This document shows positions 24,635 to 33,439 of a stretch of DNA of 64,000 nucleotides, one piece after another (the first letter of the stretch is position 1; the number at the start of each line of letters is the position of its first letter). The position numbers and the translations under genes were made by a program. A model generated the notes under the pieces. That model saw only the letters and a program-made list of their open reading frames with translations, did not search any database and was not told the DNA's origin. This stretch comes from Aquimarina macrocephali JAMB N27. GTDB taxonomy: Bacteria; Bacteroidota; Bacteroidia; Flavobacteriales; Flavobacteriaceae. The stretch covers positions 1-64,000 of the forward strand of contig NZ_JACA01000034.1 in assembly GCF_000520995.1 (NCBI RefSeq), given 5' to 3'.

Positions 24635-24815
24635 TTTTTGATTATTTTAATTTGTTCTTTATGATGATGATAAGGATATGCATACCTATGATTTTTCTTA
24701 TATTATTTTTATTTTTAGTAAAGCTAAATCGAACTACAATTAAAAGTGTCAAAAAAGTGTCAAAGAAATGTCAACTACTGTAAAATCTCATAAGATTGTA
24801 TGTTATTTGTAATGT

Positions 24816-25682
24816 ATGGAGAACAAAAAGATATATGTATTAGGAATTTTATTGGGGATTATTTTTCTCATTATGGGATTCTCTAACATAAAAGAGCAAA
24901 CAGATGAGTTTTCAGAACTAGTAAAAATTGCATTACGTGATGTTGGAAATCAATTATTGTTGACCAATCAAGATAGTACTTCTTTGGTTTTACCTATAAT
25001 GGCATTAGAAAAATCAAAGTATCAACTTTCTTTTGAAAACTCGCTTTCATTTGATCCCAGTGATTTGGTTTCAATTATAAAAAAAAGTTTTCAAAAAGCT
25101 GGATTGCCAGAGCAATATCGTGTTGAAGTATTACAATGTTTTGATAAAGAAGTTCCATATAGCTTCTTAATGAGGGATGATATTGCCAGAGATATTATTC
25201 CTTGTGGCGGAAGGTTTTTACCAAAAGGTTGCTATACTATTGAAGTACGATTTACCGAAACCCAGTCCAGTGACTTCAGTAAACAGACGTTAATCTATGG
25301 GTTACTTTTTATTGTGTTTATACTTCTTTTGTTGGTTTTATATAGAAGAAAGAAACTTAATGTTAACAATAAAAATGACACAAGTTATATATCTATAGGT
25401 AGCTTTCAGTTTTATCCTGAGCAACATAAATTGATTAAACAAACTATTGAAGTTAGTCTTTCAAAAAAAGAATGTGAACTGCTAGAGATTTTTGTTGCGC
25501 ATCCTAATCAAATTGTTAAGCGAGATGAATTGATTAAAAAAGTATGGGAAGACAATGGCGTAATCGTAGGGAGAAGTCTGGACACATATATTTCTAAACT
25601 GCGTAAAAAGTTAAAAGATGACGAGGCGATTAAACTAATAAACATTCATGGTATAGGGTATAAGTTAGAGATAAAACCATAA
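24816..25682 (+). CDS. membrane-anchored winged-helix regulator (ToxR-like in layout)
   Basis: This 288-aa protein has a membrane helix at residues 6-24 (VLGILLGIIFLIMGF), a periplasmic domain (about 25-165) containing Cys in DIIPCGGRFLPKGCYTIEV, a second helix (GLLFIVFILLLLVLY), then a C-terminal OmpR/PhoB-type winged helix. The DNA-binding part has YISIGSFQFYPEQHKL and GRSLDTYISKLRKKLKDD, then IHGIGYKLEI. This is a one-component membrane regulator. It has no kinase partner here. It is divergent from the lipoprotein gene 24029-24634. Confidence 0.85.
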   Translation: MENKKIYVLGILLGIIFLIMGFSNIKEQTDEFSELVKIALRDVGNQLLLTNQDSTSLVLPIMALEKSKYQLSFENSLSFDPSDLVSIIKKSFQKAGLPEQYRVEVLQCFDKEVPYSFLMRDDIARDIIPCGGRFLPKGCYTIEVRFTETQSSDFSKQTLIYGLLFIVFILLLLVLYRRKKLNVNNKNDTSYISIGSFQFYPEQHKLIKQTIEVSLSKKECELLEIFVAHPNQIVKRDELIKKVWEDNGVIVGRSLDTYISKLRKKLKDDEAIKLINIHGIGYKLEIKP

Positions 25683-25818
25683 GTATCATTATTTCACTTT
25701 TTAAACGTAAGTTAAATGTAATGAAGCATTCGAACTGATCTAGTTTTCTTACATCCAACTTACGTTTTATAAAATCTATTTCCTGAATTGTTTACAACTG
25801 GCTTTTATACTGGTAGTT

Positions 25819-26037
25819 TTAATCCGATAATGTTTTGATAAAAAAACCTTGTATTTGTACCAGATCAATAACATCTACTTCTGATAAATTTGTTGTAGCC
25901 TCAATTCTAAGTACATTGTCTATATCTTCGAGATCAATTGACCATTTAATAATATCTGAATGATTGTTAAGCACTGGTTTTAATGATTTAACTTTTTTCT
26001 TTGATTTAATATCTGTTCGAAATATTAGTAATTCCAT
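25819..26037 (-). CDS. small hypothetical protein, 72 aa, sigma-factor operon
   Basis: This 72-aa protein, MELLIFRTDIKSKKKVKSL then NHSDIIKWSIDLEDI, has a beta-alpha-beta pattern reminiscent of small metal-associated (HMA-like) folds but lacks the CxxC motif. It is 14 nt downstream of the membrane protein 26052-26468, in the operon begun by the ECF sigma factor. The composition and the tight spacing support a real gene. Function unknown. Confidence 0.65.
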   Translation of the reverse strand: MELLIFRTDIKSKKKVKSLKPVLNNHSDIIKWSIDLEDIDNVLRIEATTNLSEVDVIDLVQIQGFFIKTLSD

Positions 26038-26051
26038 ATTGAAATTTAGTG

Positions 26052-26468
26052 TTATTCTGATTCTGGTTTCGAAGTGTCCTCTTCCACTTGATTTGATTGT
26101 CGTTCGATATATTGTTTGTAATATTCATCACCTTCTTCTTTCCAAAACTTATCATAGTATTTCCATTTTGAAAAATCAGTTTTCGAATCTTTTTTACAGG
26201 CGTCATTTGAATCTTTTGATGATTTTTTACCACTACCACTACCACAACCTCCAAGAAATATTTTTAGTAATATAAATACTCCGACAGCCTGCCAATAGGT
26301 AAGAGTAGTCAGTCCAAAAATCTCGGGCATAAGCCAATTCCATAGCCACATAATGACGAAGCCGAATAAAATGGCTAATCCTGTTATTGCAATTGCACCA
26401 AAAATGATTATTCCTACAATCTCTATTGGTGACTTTTTTCTGAATTTATGAGTGAAAAAATTTGTCAT
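26052..26468 (-). CDS. hypothetical membrane protein, sigma-factor operon
   Basis: This 138-aa protein has two membrane helices (IIIFGAIAITGLAILFGFVI and about residues 58-73, WQAVGVFILLKIFLGG). A charged cytosolic or periplasmic tail follows with SGSGKKSSKDSND and KWKYYDKFWKEEGDEYYKQY. The start overlaps the sigma-factor stop (ATGA). Similar small membrane proteins follow ECF sigma factors in many Flavobacteriaceae. It could act as an anti-sigma factor, but it shows no known anti-sigma motif. Role uncertain. Confidence 0.75.
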   Translation of the reverse strand: MTNFFTHKFRKKSPIEIVGIIIFGAIAITGLAILFGFVIMWLWNWLMPEIFGLTTLTYWQAVGVFILLKIFLGGCGSGSGKKSSKDSNDACKKDSKTDFSKWKYYDKFWKEEGDEYYKQYIERQSNQVEEDTSKPESE

Positions 26469-27010
26469 GATATATTTTTATTTTTATTAATCTCTACTTC
26501 TATTTTTTTATATAATATTCCTATTGCTCTATGCCTTCTAGACATTAGTGTTCCTATAGAAATTCCTGTTTTAGTCGAAATTTCTCTATATGAATACCCT
26601 TCAAAATCTACAGCTATGATAATATCTTTGTAGGCTGGTTTTAGCTGTTCTATGCACTTTTTTAACACTACTATCATTTGATCCGAAGTGTAATTGTCGG
26701 TTGATTGGTGCAATACCTCAGCTAATTCTAATAAATCTTTATCAATGTCAATCGAATTTGTCTTTTTTGTGGTTCGCATCACATCAATAATTTTATTTTT
26801 TATCGATCTGTAAACGAAACCAGCTACATTATTTATTGGAGCATATCGATCTGCTCCAGAAAATAATTTTAAAGCAACATCCTGGATGATATCTTCAGCA
26901 TCCCGATTGGCTGTGTCACTTATTTTGGTTTTCACATACCTCTTGAGAGATTCATATTCTCTTCCAAAAAAATCGGTAAGCTTTTTACTGTTATCTGATT
27001 CCAAATTCAT
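26465..27010 (-). CDS. ECF-type RNA polymerase sigma factor
   Basis: This 181-aa sigma-70 family protein has region 2 in NRDAEDIIQDVALKLF, with VAGFVYRSIKNKIIDVMR as the -10 recognition helix. Region 4 is KPAYKDIIIAVDFEGYSY, followed by the helix-turn-helix REISTKTGISIGTLMSRRHR. It would direct transcription of an unknown stress or surface regulon. The next two genes, overlapping or 14 nt apart, form an operon with it. Confidence 0.9.
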   Translation of the reverse strand: MNLESDNSKKLTDFFGREYESLKRYVKTKISDTANRDAEDIIQDVALKLFSGADRYAPINNVAGFVYRSIKNKIIDVMRTTKKTNSIDIDKDLLELAEVLHQSTDNYTSDQMIVVLKKCIEQLKPAYKDIIIAVDFEGYSYREISTKTGISIGTLMSRRHRAIGILYKKIEVEINKNKNIS

Positions 27011-27245
27011 TAAAACCTTTTATGAAGGGTCTTCAATTAGAAAGACGACACTTTTTTAATCTATTGCATTTTTCAATATTTTTTTTTCAAAAAAATAAAA
27101 TTTATGACGGAGTATTTCTTTTTATTGGCTACTATATAAGTCATGCAGTAGAAAAAAGAGTTTAGGCTAAAAGATAAGAATCCGGGTTTTAAACACTTAA
27201 TTTAGTAAATACAAATTCATATGCCGTTGCATCTTATTACTCAAC

Positions 27246-27827
27246 TTATTTAATACATCGTATAGAAAAAGCATAAGTTGGATGTTGTGATGCTTTTCTG
27301 ATTTTATTGTTACCTTTTTCCAAAATATACGTCCAAATAAAATGTTCCTCTTCTTTAGAATTTGACCAAAATAATGTGTTTTCATTAAAATTATTTGGAT
27401 GTTCCTCATTATTTCCTATTCCGGAAGGTCTTATAGAAAATCTACTACTGTTTGAATTTATTTCTCCTTTCCAAAACTGTTTATCTTTATAATTGCCCGC
27501 TACATTATCTTTTGAAAAATTAAATAGTTTTTCCCAATCCTTGTTGTTTGGTAGTCTCCAACCTTGAGGGCATACCTTACAAGCAGTTTCGAAATCATAT
27601 AACAACCCATACAATTGAACATTAGTTGAATCTCCATCAGGGAAAAAATATTCTATATTGTTTTCATTTATATCTCGTCTAACTTTGAGATTTTCAGTCA
27701 TCCAAAAAGTTTCCCCATACTTCATTATTGAATATCGATTTCCATCAATATCAATCAATTTTGCTGTTTCACTTTTGCAGCTAATAATTATGTAGAAAAG
27801 AAAAAATCCAAAAAATAATTTATTCAT
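27246..27827 (-). CDS. FISUMP-domain lipoprotein
   Basis: This 193-aa protein starts with a lipoprotein signal (FFLFYIIISCKS, lipid Cys near 17) followed by the Fibrobacter major paralogous domain: ETFWMTENLKVRRDI, YGLLYDFETACKVCPQGWRL, and PTYAFSIRCIK at the end. FISUMP proteins are secreted or surface lipoproteins of unknown biochemical role, common in Bacteroidota. The gene is flanked by CCGTTGCATC (27232-27241) and by CTGTTGTGTTT read on the minus strand (about 27847-27857), resembling the inverted boxes of the cassette-like genes elsewhere in the window. Confidence 0.85.
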   Translation of the reverse strand: MNKLFFGFFLFYIIISCKSETAKLIDIDGNRYSIMKYGETFWMTENLKVRRDINENNIEYFFPDGDSTNVQLYGLLYDFETACKVCPQGWRLPNNKDWEKLFNFSKDNVAGNYKDKQFWKGEINSNSSRFSIRPSGIGNNEEHPNNFNENTLFWSNSKEEEHFIWTYILEKGNNKIRKASQHPTYAFSIRCIK

Positions 27828-27874
27828 ATGTTAGTTTTTCTAATGAAACACAACAGTTTTAACAGTCACTTGTT

Positions 27875-29212
27875 TTAGTGGTATCTATTTTTTGTTGGCA
27901 AATGTTTTATATTTTTATCCGAGCCATAAAACTTATTGAAAATTACGCTTGCAGTTAGGTCTCCAGTCACATTAACTGCTGTTCTAAACATTCCTAAAAT
28001 TCTATCTATACCAATAATAATAATTAGTCCATCTATTGGAATTCCTGCGCTCTGTAGCACCGATGCAAGAATGATAACACCTCCTCCTGGAATAGCAGGC
28101 GTTCCGATGGACGCGGCTACAACTGTAGTGGTTATTAATATTAAGTTTATCACCGACAGCTCAATGCCATAAGCTTGTGCCATAAATAAAGTGGTTACAC
28201 ATTGAAATAGAGCAGTACCATCCATATTTATCGTTGCCCCAACAGGAATAACAAAGTCACTAATATTAGAGGATACCCCTAATTTTTCATCTGCTGTTTT
28301 CATAGATACCGGCATAACAGCTGCAGAACTAGCGGTAGAAAATGCTAATAGCTGAGGTTCACGGATCAAGTTTAAAAATTTCAAAGGATTCTTACGTGTG
28401 AAAGCGAATACCATTATTAAATAGAATATCATTAAGAGGATCAAGCCCAGAATAACGACTATCATATAGTAACCTAAACCAAGAAATATTTCAATGCCAA
28501 TTTTAGATAACAAGGCTGCTATTAAACCAAATACAGCATATGGCACAAGCATCATCGCCCATGAAATTACAATCATGCAAATCTTCTGAATCGCTTCGAC
28601 AAAACGAATGATAGGCCTTGCTGTGTCATGATTGAGCTGGGTAATCGCAACACCAATTATTATGGTAAATATTACTACTCCAAGCATTTCTCCCATTAAG
28701 ATAGACTCCAGTGGATTATTTGGGATGAGCTTAGAAATAGTATCTGGAATGTTTTCGATCAGGTTCGTCTGTTCATTGGCTTCAATTAGTTTTTCTCCGC
28801 TGTTTGGAAATCCCCCCAGCTTGAAAACATATTGGCCGGGTTTCATGATGAATGTGACGATCAAGCCAATAGTGATAGCGATGACTGTAGTGAAAACAAA
28901 ATACAATAACAGCTTTATCCCAAAGGCTTTAAGATTCTCAGATGTGTTCCCTACAATTCCCGAAATAATAGAAGCAAATATTAGGGGGATCATAATCATT
29001 TGAACTAACCTCATAAATATTTGACCTGGTAAGTCGAGCCAATTGGCTAATAATAAGCTAAAATTCTCTGGAACAAACCCAGTAGACGGGTTGATTACGA
29101 TGCCAACCCCAGCACCTAAAATCAAACCAATAATTACCTTAAGCCATAAACGGCCTTTTATAAGGCGGTCCAAATAAACTGACAAATTATTAAGAGGTCT
29201 GATTTCTAGCAT
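27875..29212 (-). CDS. dicarboxylate/amino acid:cation symporter
   Basis: This transporter (445 aa from the chosen start) belongs to the DAACS (GltP/SLC1) family. It has eight or so membrane helices and two hairpin loops. The conserved parts are STASSAAVMPVSMKTADEKL (hairpin 1), VGATINMDGTALFQCV (substrate and sodium site), and IGIDRILGMFRTAVNVTGD. It imports glutamate, aspartate or C4-dicarboxylates with Na+ or H+. The frame is open from 29275, but the first 21 residues look unlike the family, so I start at Met 29212. No operon partner is seen. Confidence 0.93.
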   Translation of the reverse strand: MLEIRPLNNLSVYLDRLIKGRLWLKVIIGLILGAGVGIVINPSTGFVPENFSLLLANWLDLPGQIFMRLVQMIMIPLIFASIISGIVGNTSENLKAFGIKLLLYFVFTTVIAITIGLIVTFIMKPGQYVFKLGGFPNSGEKLIEANEQTNLIENIPDTISKLIPNNPLESILMGEMLGVVIFTIIIGVAITQLNHDTARPIIRFVEAIQKICMIVISWAMMLVPYAVFGLIAALLSKIGIEIFLGLGYYMIVVILGLILLMIFYLIMVFAFTRKNPLKFLNLIREPQLLAFSTASSAAVMPVSMKTADEKLGVSSNISDFVIPVGATINMDGTALFQCVTTLFMAQAYGIELSVINLILITTTVVAASIGTPAIPGGGVIILASVLQSAGIPIDGLIIIIGIDRILGMFRTAVNVTGDLTASVIFNKFYGSDKNIKHLPTKNRYH

Positions 29213-29390
29213 GGTGTGATTTATGAAATGTTTGCCAACGGCAGTTTGTGACGTAGTAGCGCAAAATGTTACCAAGCTATCAACGACTCTGTATTGATTT
29301 TATATCTTTTTCTTTCTAAAATCTAACACTACAACAAATATACGAGAACCTTCGATTAATCATGCTACTACTATGACATCTATACAATAG

Positions 29391-30146
29391 TTATTTTATA
29401 GCTTTAATCAGATTTTCTTTCGCTAATTTTAAAATTTCATGTAATTCCTTTAGAGATATTTCTGCTGCATTATTAAAATCCACTAGAACATGGTCATATT
29501 TTTTAGGATATTTTTCTTGTATAGCATCCCTAACAAATTTTACCGCAGGCCTTAAATGACGATATTCTCCATCAATAATAATAGATGATTCATAGAGTGC
29601 ACAGAATAAGCTATAGGTGTTATTAGATTCACATACTCTAGTATCGTTTTTATTCCAACCTTCTGTAGATCCAAGTAGTTTAATCGTGTTTTCTATAATT
29701 TTCACTTCAATTTCACTAGGCTTAAACCAGTTCCCTTGTAATTGTGCATCTTGAAAGTTAAATTCTTTAATGACCATAGGGAGTATTTTTGTTCCGTCTT
29801 CAAAATTTCCCGCATAATAACCATCTGTATATTGAATAAGAGTTGCTATTCGTTTAGGCTTATTGGGCCAAGAAATCTCTACGAATCTTTGAACTGTATC
29901 GTTTTTGATAACTGTGAATTCCATTGGAGGTTTTCCATACGGAGCGAGAATGATGCTAGTTAAAGCCCTACCGTCCTTGATTATGTTATACCTACCTTGA
30001 TGCACTTTTCCGTTCTCATCTGTGTAGGTTCCAAACCAAAGCTGTTCTTTCTGTGCAAAAATAGTACTAGAGAAGAAAAACAGAAATAGTAAAAAAAGGA
30101 GGTTTGAATAAAATGACGATTTGTTTTTTTTGATTGATGCTTGCAT
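29391..30146 (-). CDS. secreted hypothetical protein
   Basis: This 251-aa protein has a signal peptide (YSNLLFLLFLFFFSSTIFAQ) with a hydrophobic core near residues 14-31. The mature part starts KEQLWFGTYTDENGKVHQGR and has strands rich in aromatic residues, then a helical C-terminus ending LHEILKLAKENLIKAIK. I do not recognise a family. It has no catalytic motif I can name. The gene stands alone, with gaps of over 100 nt on both sides. Confidence 0.75.
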   Translation of the reverse strand: MQASIKKNKSSFYSNLLFLLFLFFFSSTIFAQKEQLWFGTYTDENGKVHQGRYNIIKDGRALTSIILAPYGKPPMEFTVIKNDTVQRFVEISWPNKPKRIATLIQYTDGYYAGNFEDGTKILPMVIKEFNFQDAQLQGNWFKPSEIEVKIIENTIKLLGSTEGWNKNDTRVCESNNTYSLFCALYESSIIIDGEYRHLRPAVKFVRDAIQEKYPKKYDHVLVDFNNAAEISLKELHEILKLAKENLIKAIK

Positions 30147-30338
30147 GACGTTTATATTTAACTGGTTAAATATAAGAGTACAATTACATCAAAACGTTAC
30201 AGTTCAACAAGATAAGTCGATTTAGGCAAGATAATGTGGATACACCCAAGCAAATGTCATTTTCGCAATACGCTCATCATGATGTTTTGTGCTGCTCATA
30301 TTTTGTGTTTATAATTTTGTTTAGTGCATTACCCTTGA

Positions 30339-30767
30339 TTAAAAACTTATTCTTGTCATTGTTGTAAAAATTAGTAGCAATGTTAATATTCCAACAGCAG
30401 TTGTAAATATTCCGATTTTTTTTGATTTTGTCCATCCCGATAATGAAATCATAACCGTTAGAGAAAAGAGTCCAATCATAAAAGTCAGTAATCCAATTAT
30501 TCTAGGAATTAAAAAGTCTTTTGTCACCACATCCTTTAAATATCCTCCTGGTGTAGTCATCATTGAGATTTGTATCATTGCAAATACAGTGACGAGAAAA
30601 CAACCAGCAGATAACGTTGCAGACTTTAAAATTTTATTAGTTAGTTTATCTTTCTTGTCAGAAACTAATAGATTAGCAACTACGGTAATAGAAAAACCAC
30701 TCAATAAAGAGCTTATCAGAATAGTTTGGTTAGCTAAAGTATTCCAATATTCTAATGTTATTTGCAT
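30339..30767 (-). CDS. hypothetical four-helix membrane protein
   Basis: This 142-aa protein has four hydrophobic helices: ILISSLLSGFSITVVANLLV, about residues 48-68, IIGLLTFMIGLFSLTVMISL and IFTTAVGILTLLLIFTTMTR. There is a short basic loop (SDKKDKLTNK) between the first two. No conserved ion or substrate motif is visible. It might be a small transporter subunit or a membrane-stress protein. Function unknown. Confidence 0.7.
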   Translation of the reverse strand: MQITLEYWNTLANQTILISSLLSGFSITVVANLLVSDKKDKLTNKILKSATLSAGCFLVTVFAMIQISMMTTPGGYLKDVVTKDFLIPRIIGLLTFMIGLFSLTVMISLSGWTKSKKIGIFTTAVGILTLLLIFTTMTRISF

Positions 30768-30856
30768 ATTCAGTTTGATATTTTTGTTTACTATTATTAG
30801 TAACTGTTTTGTCTAAAAGCACTTGCTTTTAAATAGCAATATACCTATTTAAACAC

Positions 30857-30892
30857 AAAAAGCAGTTCGAGTTTGTACTCGAACCGCTTTTG
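30857..30892 (-). terminator. intrinsic terminator, probably bidirectional
   Basis: GTTCGAGT (30865-30872) and ACTCGAAC (30877-30884) form a perfect 8-bp stem with a TTGT loop, extended outside by AAAAGC/GCTTTT after one mismatch. T-rich runs lie on both sides. It can end minus-strand transcripts from the VOC lipoprotein gene. Confidence 0.7.
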
Positions 30893-30927
30893 CTTTTATA
30901 TCTTGTTTTGCGTTCGCTTTTTTCTTC

Positions 30928-31099
30928 AACCCGATTATGCATTAAAACTTCGTTATGAGACTTGAAAGTACTATGAAATATGGCATTTTTTTTAGTTTTA
31001 GCATAGCATCGCTACGGTTAAACTGAAAAATGTAGTGCAACGGTATATTTTGAAGTAGTTACAAGGCGTAATAGATTTTCTAATGCATAATCCGGGTTT
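30928..31099. mobile_element. MITE-like repeat, copy A
   Basis: The element has terminal inverted repeats, AACCCGATTATGCATTA at the left and TAATGCATAATCCGGGTT at the right (one indel). Inside is a palindromic core, AGCATAGCATCGCTACGG (31000-31017). Copy B at 45037-45207 is related to it in the opposite orientation over the whole length. It encodes nothing. Together with the terminator at 30857 it fills the 30768-31101 gap. Confidence 0.75.
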
Positions 31100-31101
31100 A
31101 A

Positions 31102-31599
31102 TTAGTTTGGGGAATGTAACCCCATTTTATTTCCTTCAGAATCAAGAAACATTGCGAAATATCCGCTTTCATCGGCATGAGGTGTTTTGGGAACAATGAT
31201 TTTACCGCTATTTTTCTCGACTTTATCAAGAATTACCTGAAGGTTATCTCCACCATTTAGGTATATAGTCACACCATCTGCCGAAGGCTGGAAACCTTCT
31301 CCTTTCATAATAACACCAGTAACCATCTGCCCTTCGTATGGAAGTATGCCCATTTCCATACCTGGCATTTCCATTTTCTCTATATTAATATCCAAAATTG
31401 CCTGATAAAATTCGATTGCTCGTAAAATGTCTGTTGCTGGAATTTCAAAAATTGAAACATAACTTTTCATGGCTTTTGCACTTTGATTTATAGTTGAATC
31501 ATTTTTCTGTCTTTCTAATTCGGGTTTATCTGTGCTATTACAAGCAGTAAAGCCCAAGATTAATAGTGCAGTAAAAAGACTACATATTGTTCTTCTCAT
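31102..31599 (-). CDS. VOC (glyoxalase-like) family lipoprotein
   Basis: This 165-aa protein has a lipobox in LILGFTACNST (Cys20), then a vicinal-oxygen-chelate domain: VSIFEIPATDILRAIEFYQ, GVTIYLNGGDNLQVILDKV and YFAMFLDSEGNKMGLHSP. The family binds a divalent metal and acts on dioxygen-containing or aldehyde substrates. Lipid anchoring of such a domain is uncommon but known in Bacteroidota. It is downstream of the AraC regulator 31675-32490 on the same strand (75 nt), and the two may form one unit. Confidence 0.85.
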   Translation of the reverse strand: MRRTICSLFTALLILGFTACNSTDKPELERQKNDSTINQSAKAMKSYVSIFEIPATDILRAIEFYQAILDINIEKMEMPGMEMGILPYEGQMVTGVIMKGEGFQPSADGVTIYLNGGDNLQVILDKVEKNSGKIIVPKTPHADESGYFAMFLDSEGNKMGLHSPN

Positions 31600-31674
31600 G
31601 TTTACTAATTAAATGTAGAGGTAAAGTTAAACTGTAAATGAGAATCGAAATTGTAAAAATGCGACAGATTTAAT

Positions 31675-32490
31675 TCATTTGTAGAAAATAGAAGAAAGCG
31701 TCATGTTTTCATTCCCTAAAAACTCTTTTGGGCTAATTCCTGTAAACTCCTTAAAATCTTTGATAAAATGCGCCTGGTCGTAGTATTCACTTTCGTAAGC
31801 AATATTAGTGAGGCTTTCTCCTTCTTCGTTAAGCAACATTTTTAGAGCACTTTGTAACCGAATTACTTTACCTAACTGTTTCGGGCTGATCCCTATTTGT
31901 TTTACGAACATTCTTTCTAGTTGTCTCCTTTTGGATACATCTTCTTTAAGAATATCACGTATAGATGTACTCCCCTTTGTTGACAAAAGAGTATCTATAG
32001 TTGTTTTAACAATATTGTCGACTGTGACCTGCTCACTGAGTTTATTTAGAAGAAAAAATTCGATGATCTCTATTCTTTGTTTTGTATCTGTTGCTTGAAT
32101 TATGTCTTGTTCTAATTTTTTGGCGGTTTTTTCTCCAAATAACATTTCTATTGGCGTTTCCTTGTTTGCCAACGTTCTGATTGGTACAGTTACAAAATTG
32201 GCAAAACCATAAGGATAAAAACGAATTGCAAATGTGTTAACATATCCTGTTGGCTCTATATAAAAAGGGGCAATGGTTTGTCCTAGCACCATTGAACGAG
32301 GTTGTATAATGAAATTATCTTCGGTAGTATATCGTTTTATATCATCTCCAAGTATAAATGCCATTTCGATTGTACCATCAGGAATTATTCGTTGTCTTTG
32401 GGTATCCTCTGCTGCAGGAACTTCCAAAGTCCAATAACAACTAATTAGCGATTCTAAATCTGGATGAGGCTGAAAAGTTTGATAATTCAT
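31675..32490 (-). CDS. AraC-family transcriptional regulator
   Basis: This 271-aa soluble regulator has an N-terminal sensor of the DUF6597 type (YQTFQPHPDLESLISCYWTL and IIPDGTIEMAFILGDDI) and a C-terminal AraC DNA-binding domain. The latter has MFVKQIGISPKQLGKVIRLQ and YYDQAHFIKDFKEFTGISPK. It is upstream of the VOC lipoprotein gene and may control it. On the minus strand its start is preceded by CGTTGTGTTTCA, the outer end of the attC-like element 32516-32738. Confidence 0.88.
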   Translation of the reverse strand: MNYQTFQPHPDLESLISCYWTLEVPAAEDTQRQRIIPDGTIEMAFILGDDIKRYTTEDNFIIQPRSMVLGQTIAPFYIEPTGYVNTFAIRFYPYGFANFVTVPIRTLANKETPIEMLFGEKTAKKLEQDIIQATDTKQRIEIIEFFLLNKLSEQVTVDNIVKTTIDTLLSTKGSTSIRDILKEDVSKRRQLERMFVKQIGISPKQLGKVIRLQSALKMLLNEEGESLTNIAYESEYYDQAHFIKDFKEFTGISPKEFLGNENMTLSSIFYK

Positions 32491-32515
32491 GAACTGTTTC
32501 TTTTTCTTAAGTGAA

Positions 32516-32738
32516 ACACAACGTCTCGGCTATGGTTAGTAAGGAAATTAAAAGTAGTAACCTTTTGGTTAAGTACTTAGTCAAAACTTTTTATTTTGTT
32601 TTTACCTTTTCATTTATAAGGCCAAAATAGATCATTTCGTTATCGCGTAATATTCTATTTGGCGGACTTCATTTTAAACACTAAACTTTGGATTAAGCAC
32701 CAAACCCCGTATTAATTATAGCCATTGTTGCAGGTAGT
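32516..32738. repeat. attC-like long foldable intergenic element, copy 2
   Basis: The outer arms GGCTATGGTTAGTAAGG (32528-32544) and CCGTATTAATTATAGCC (32707-32723) pair at 13 of 17 positions, with three of the four exceptions G-T. An inner stem has GCCAAAATAGA (32621-32631) against TCTATTTGGC (32654-32663). The right end is ATTGTTGCAGGTAG (32724-32737), inverse of the box at 33440-33452. It shares layout and segments (GGCGGACTTC, GATTAAGCACCAAA) with the element at 1-192. Recombination function is inference. Confidence 0.6.
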
Positions 32739-32745
32739 TTTTTAA

Positions 32746-33408
32746 TCAATAATTATACATGTCTAATTCATCAAAGTCTTTTATTTCAGACAGTTTGATT
32801 AGATTTTCTATTTCAATATTACTCCAAGTTTCCTTAAATATCTCATCTCCGCTTTCCGCATCCTCATTGGTATTTTCTCTAATTAGTTTCTTTTTTGTCA
32901 AGAAGTTAATGCTTGTTTCTCTATTTGTGATTGGACCACGATTACTACTAGAATCATATCCAATTAATTCAAAATTAGATTTTTGAAATCTGAAGGTGTA
33001 ATCCCAATATCCGTATCTGCCGTGTCCATAATGCACATGCAATTTTTCATTTTTAATTTCAATCCATAATTCAGGTGGGAAATAAACTCCACCATCTTCA
33101 TTTTCGGATGAAAAACAATTGTAATTTTTATCGGTAAGTTGATAACCATTCGCATTTTTAAATAACACAATTATTCCACGCCTATTTCTGTTAACTGTTT
33201 TGTCAAACCGATTTATAACCACATTACTTGTATCGGTTTTCTTAATTACAAGTACGCAGTCATCTTTTCCATCTTTATTAAGGTCTCCAAAATATTTGTC
33301 AAACTCTACATATCCTTTTGGAATAAATTCAGATGGTTCATTGTTTTGCGCGTTACAACCAAAATTCATCAATATAATTAGGGATAATATTTTTAAAACT
33401 TCATTCAT
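32746..33408 (-). CDS. hypothetical lipoprotein-like protein, cassette-like
   Basis: This 220-aa protein has an N-terminal secretion signal (LKILSLIILMNFGCNAQ, candidate lipid Cys18). It carries an FG-GAP-like calcium-loop segment, FGDLNKDGKDDCVLVIKK, where Asp and Asn ligands are visible. The remainder is beta-rich (ELWIEIKNEKLHVHYGHGRY). Proteins of this kind are widespread in Bacteroidota with unknown function. Inverted boxes (CATTGTTGYAGGTA) at 32723-32737 and 33440-33453 bracket the gene, as if it were a mobile cassette inserted next to cobN. Confidence 0.75.
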   Translation of the reverse strand: MNEVLKILSLIILMNFGCNAQNNEPSEFIPKGYVEFDKYFGDLNKDGKDDCVLVIKKTDTSNVVINRFDKTVNRNRRGIIVLFKNANGYQLTDKNYNCFSSENEDGGVYFPPELWIEIKNEKLHVHYGHGRYGYWDYTFRFQKSNFELIGYDSSSNRGPITNRETSINFLTKKKLIRENTNEDAESGDEIFKETWSNIEIENLIKLSEIKDFDELDMYNY

Positions 33409-33439
33409 TCGGTTTTAACTTCTGGCGGTTGGTTCAAAT

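Noticed and set aside
28632..29003. 123-aa plus-strand ORF
   Set aside because: Antisense to the dicarboxylate symporter, low-complexity Ile/Ser composition as expected for complement of membrane helices.
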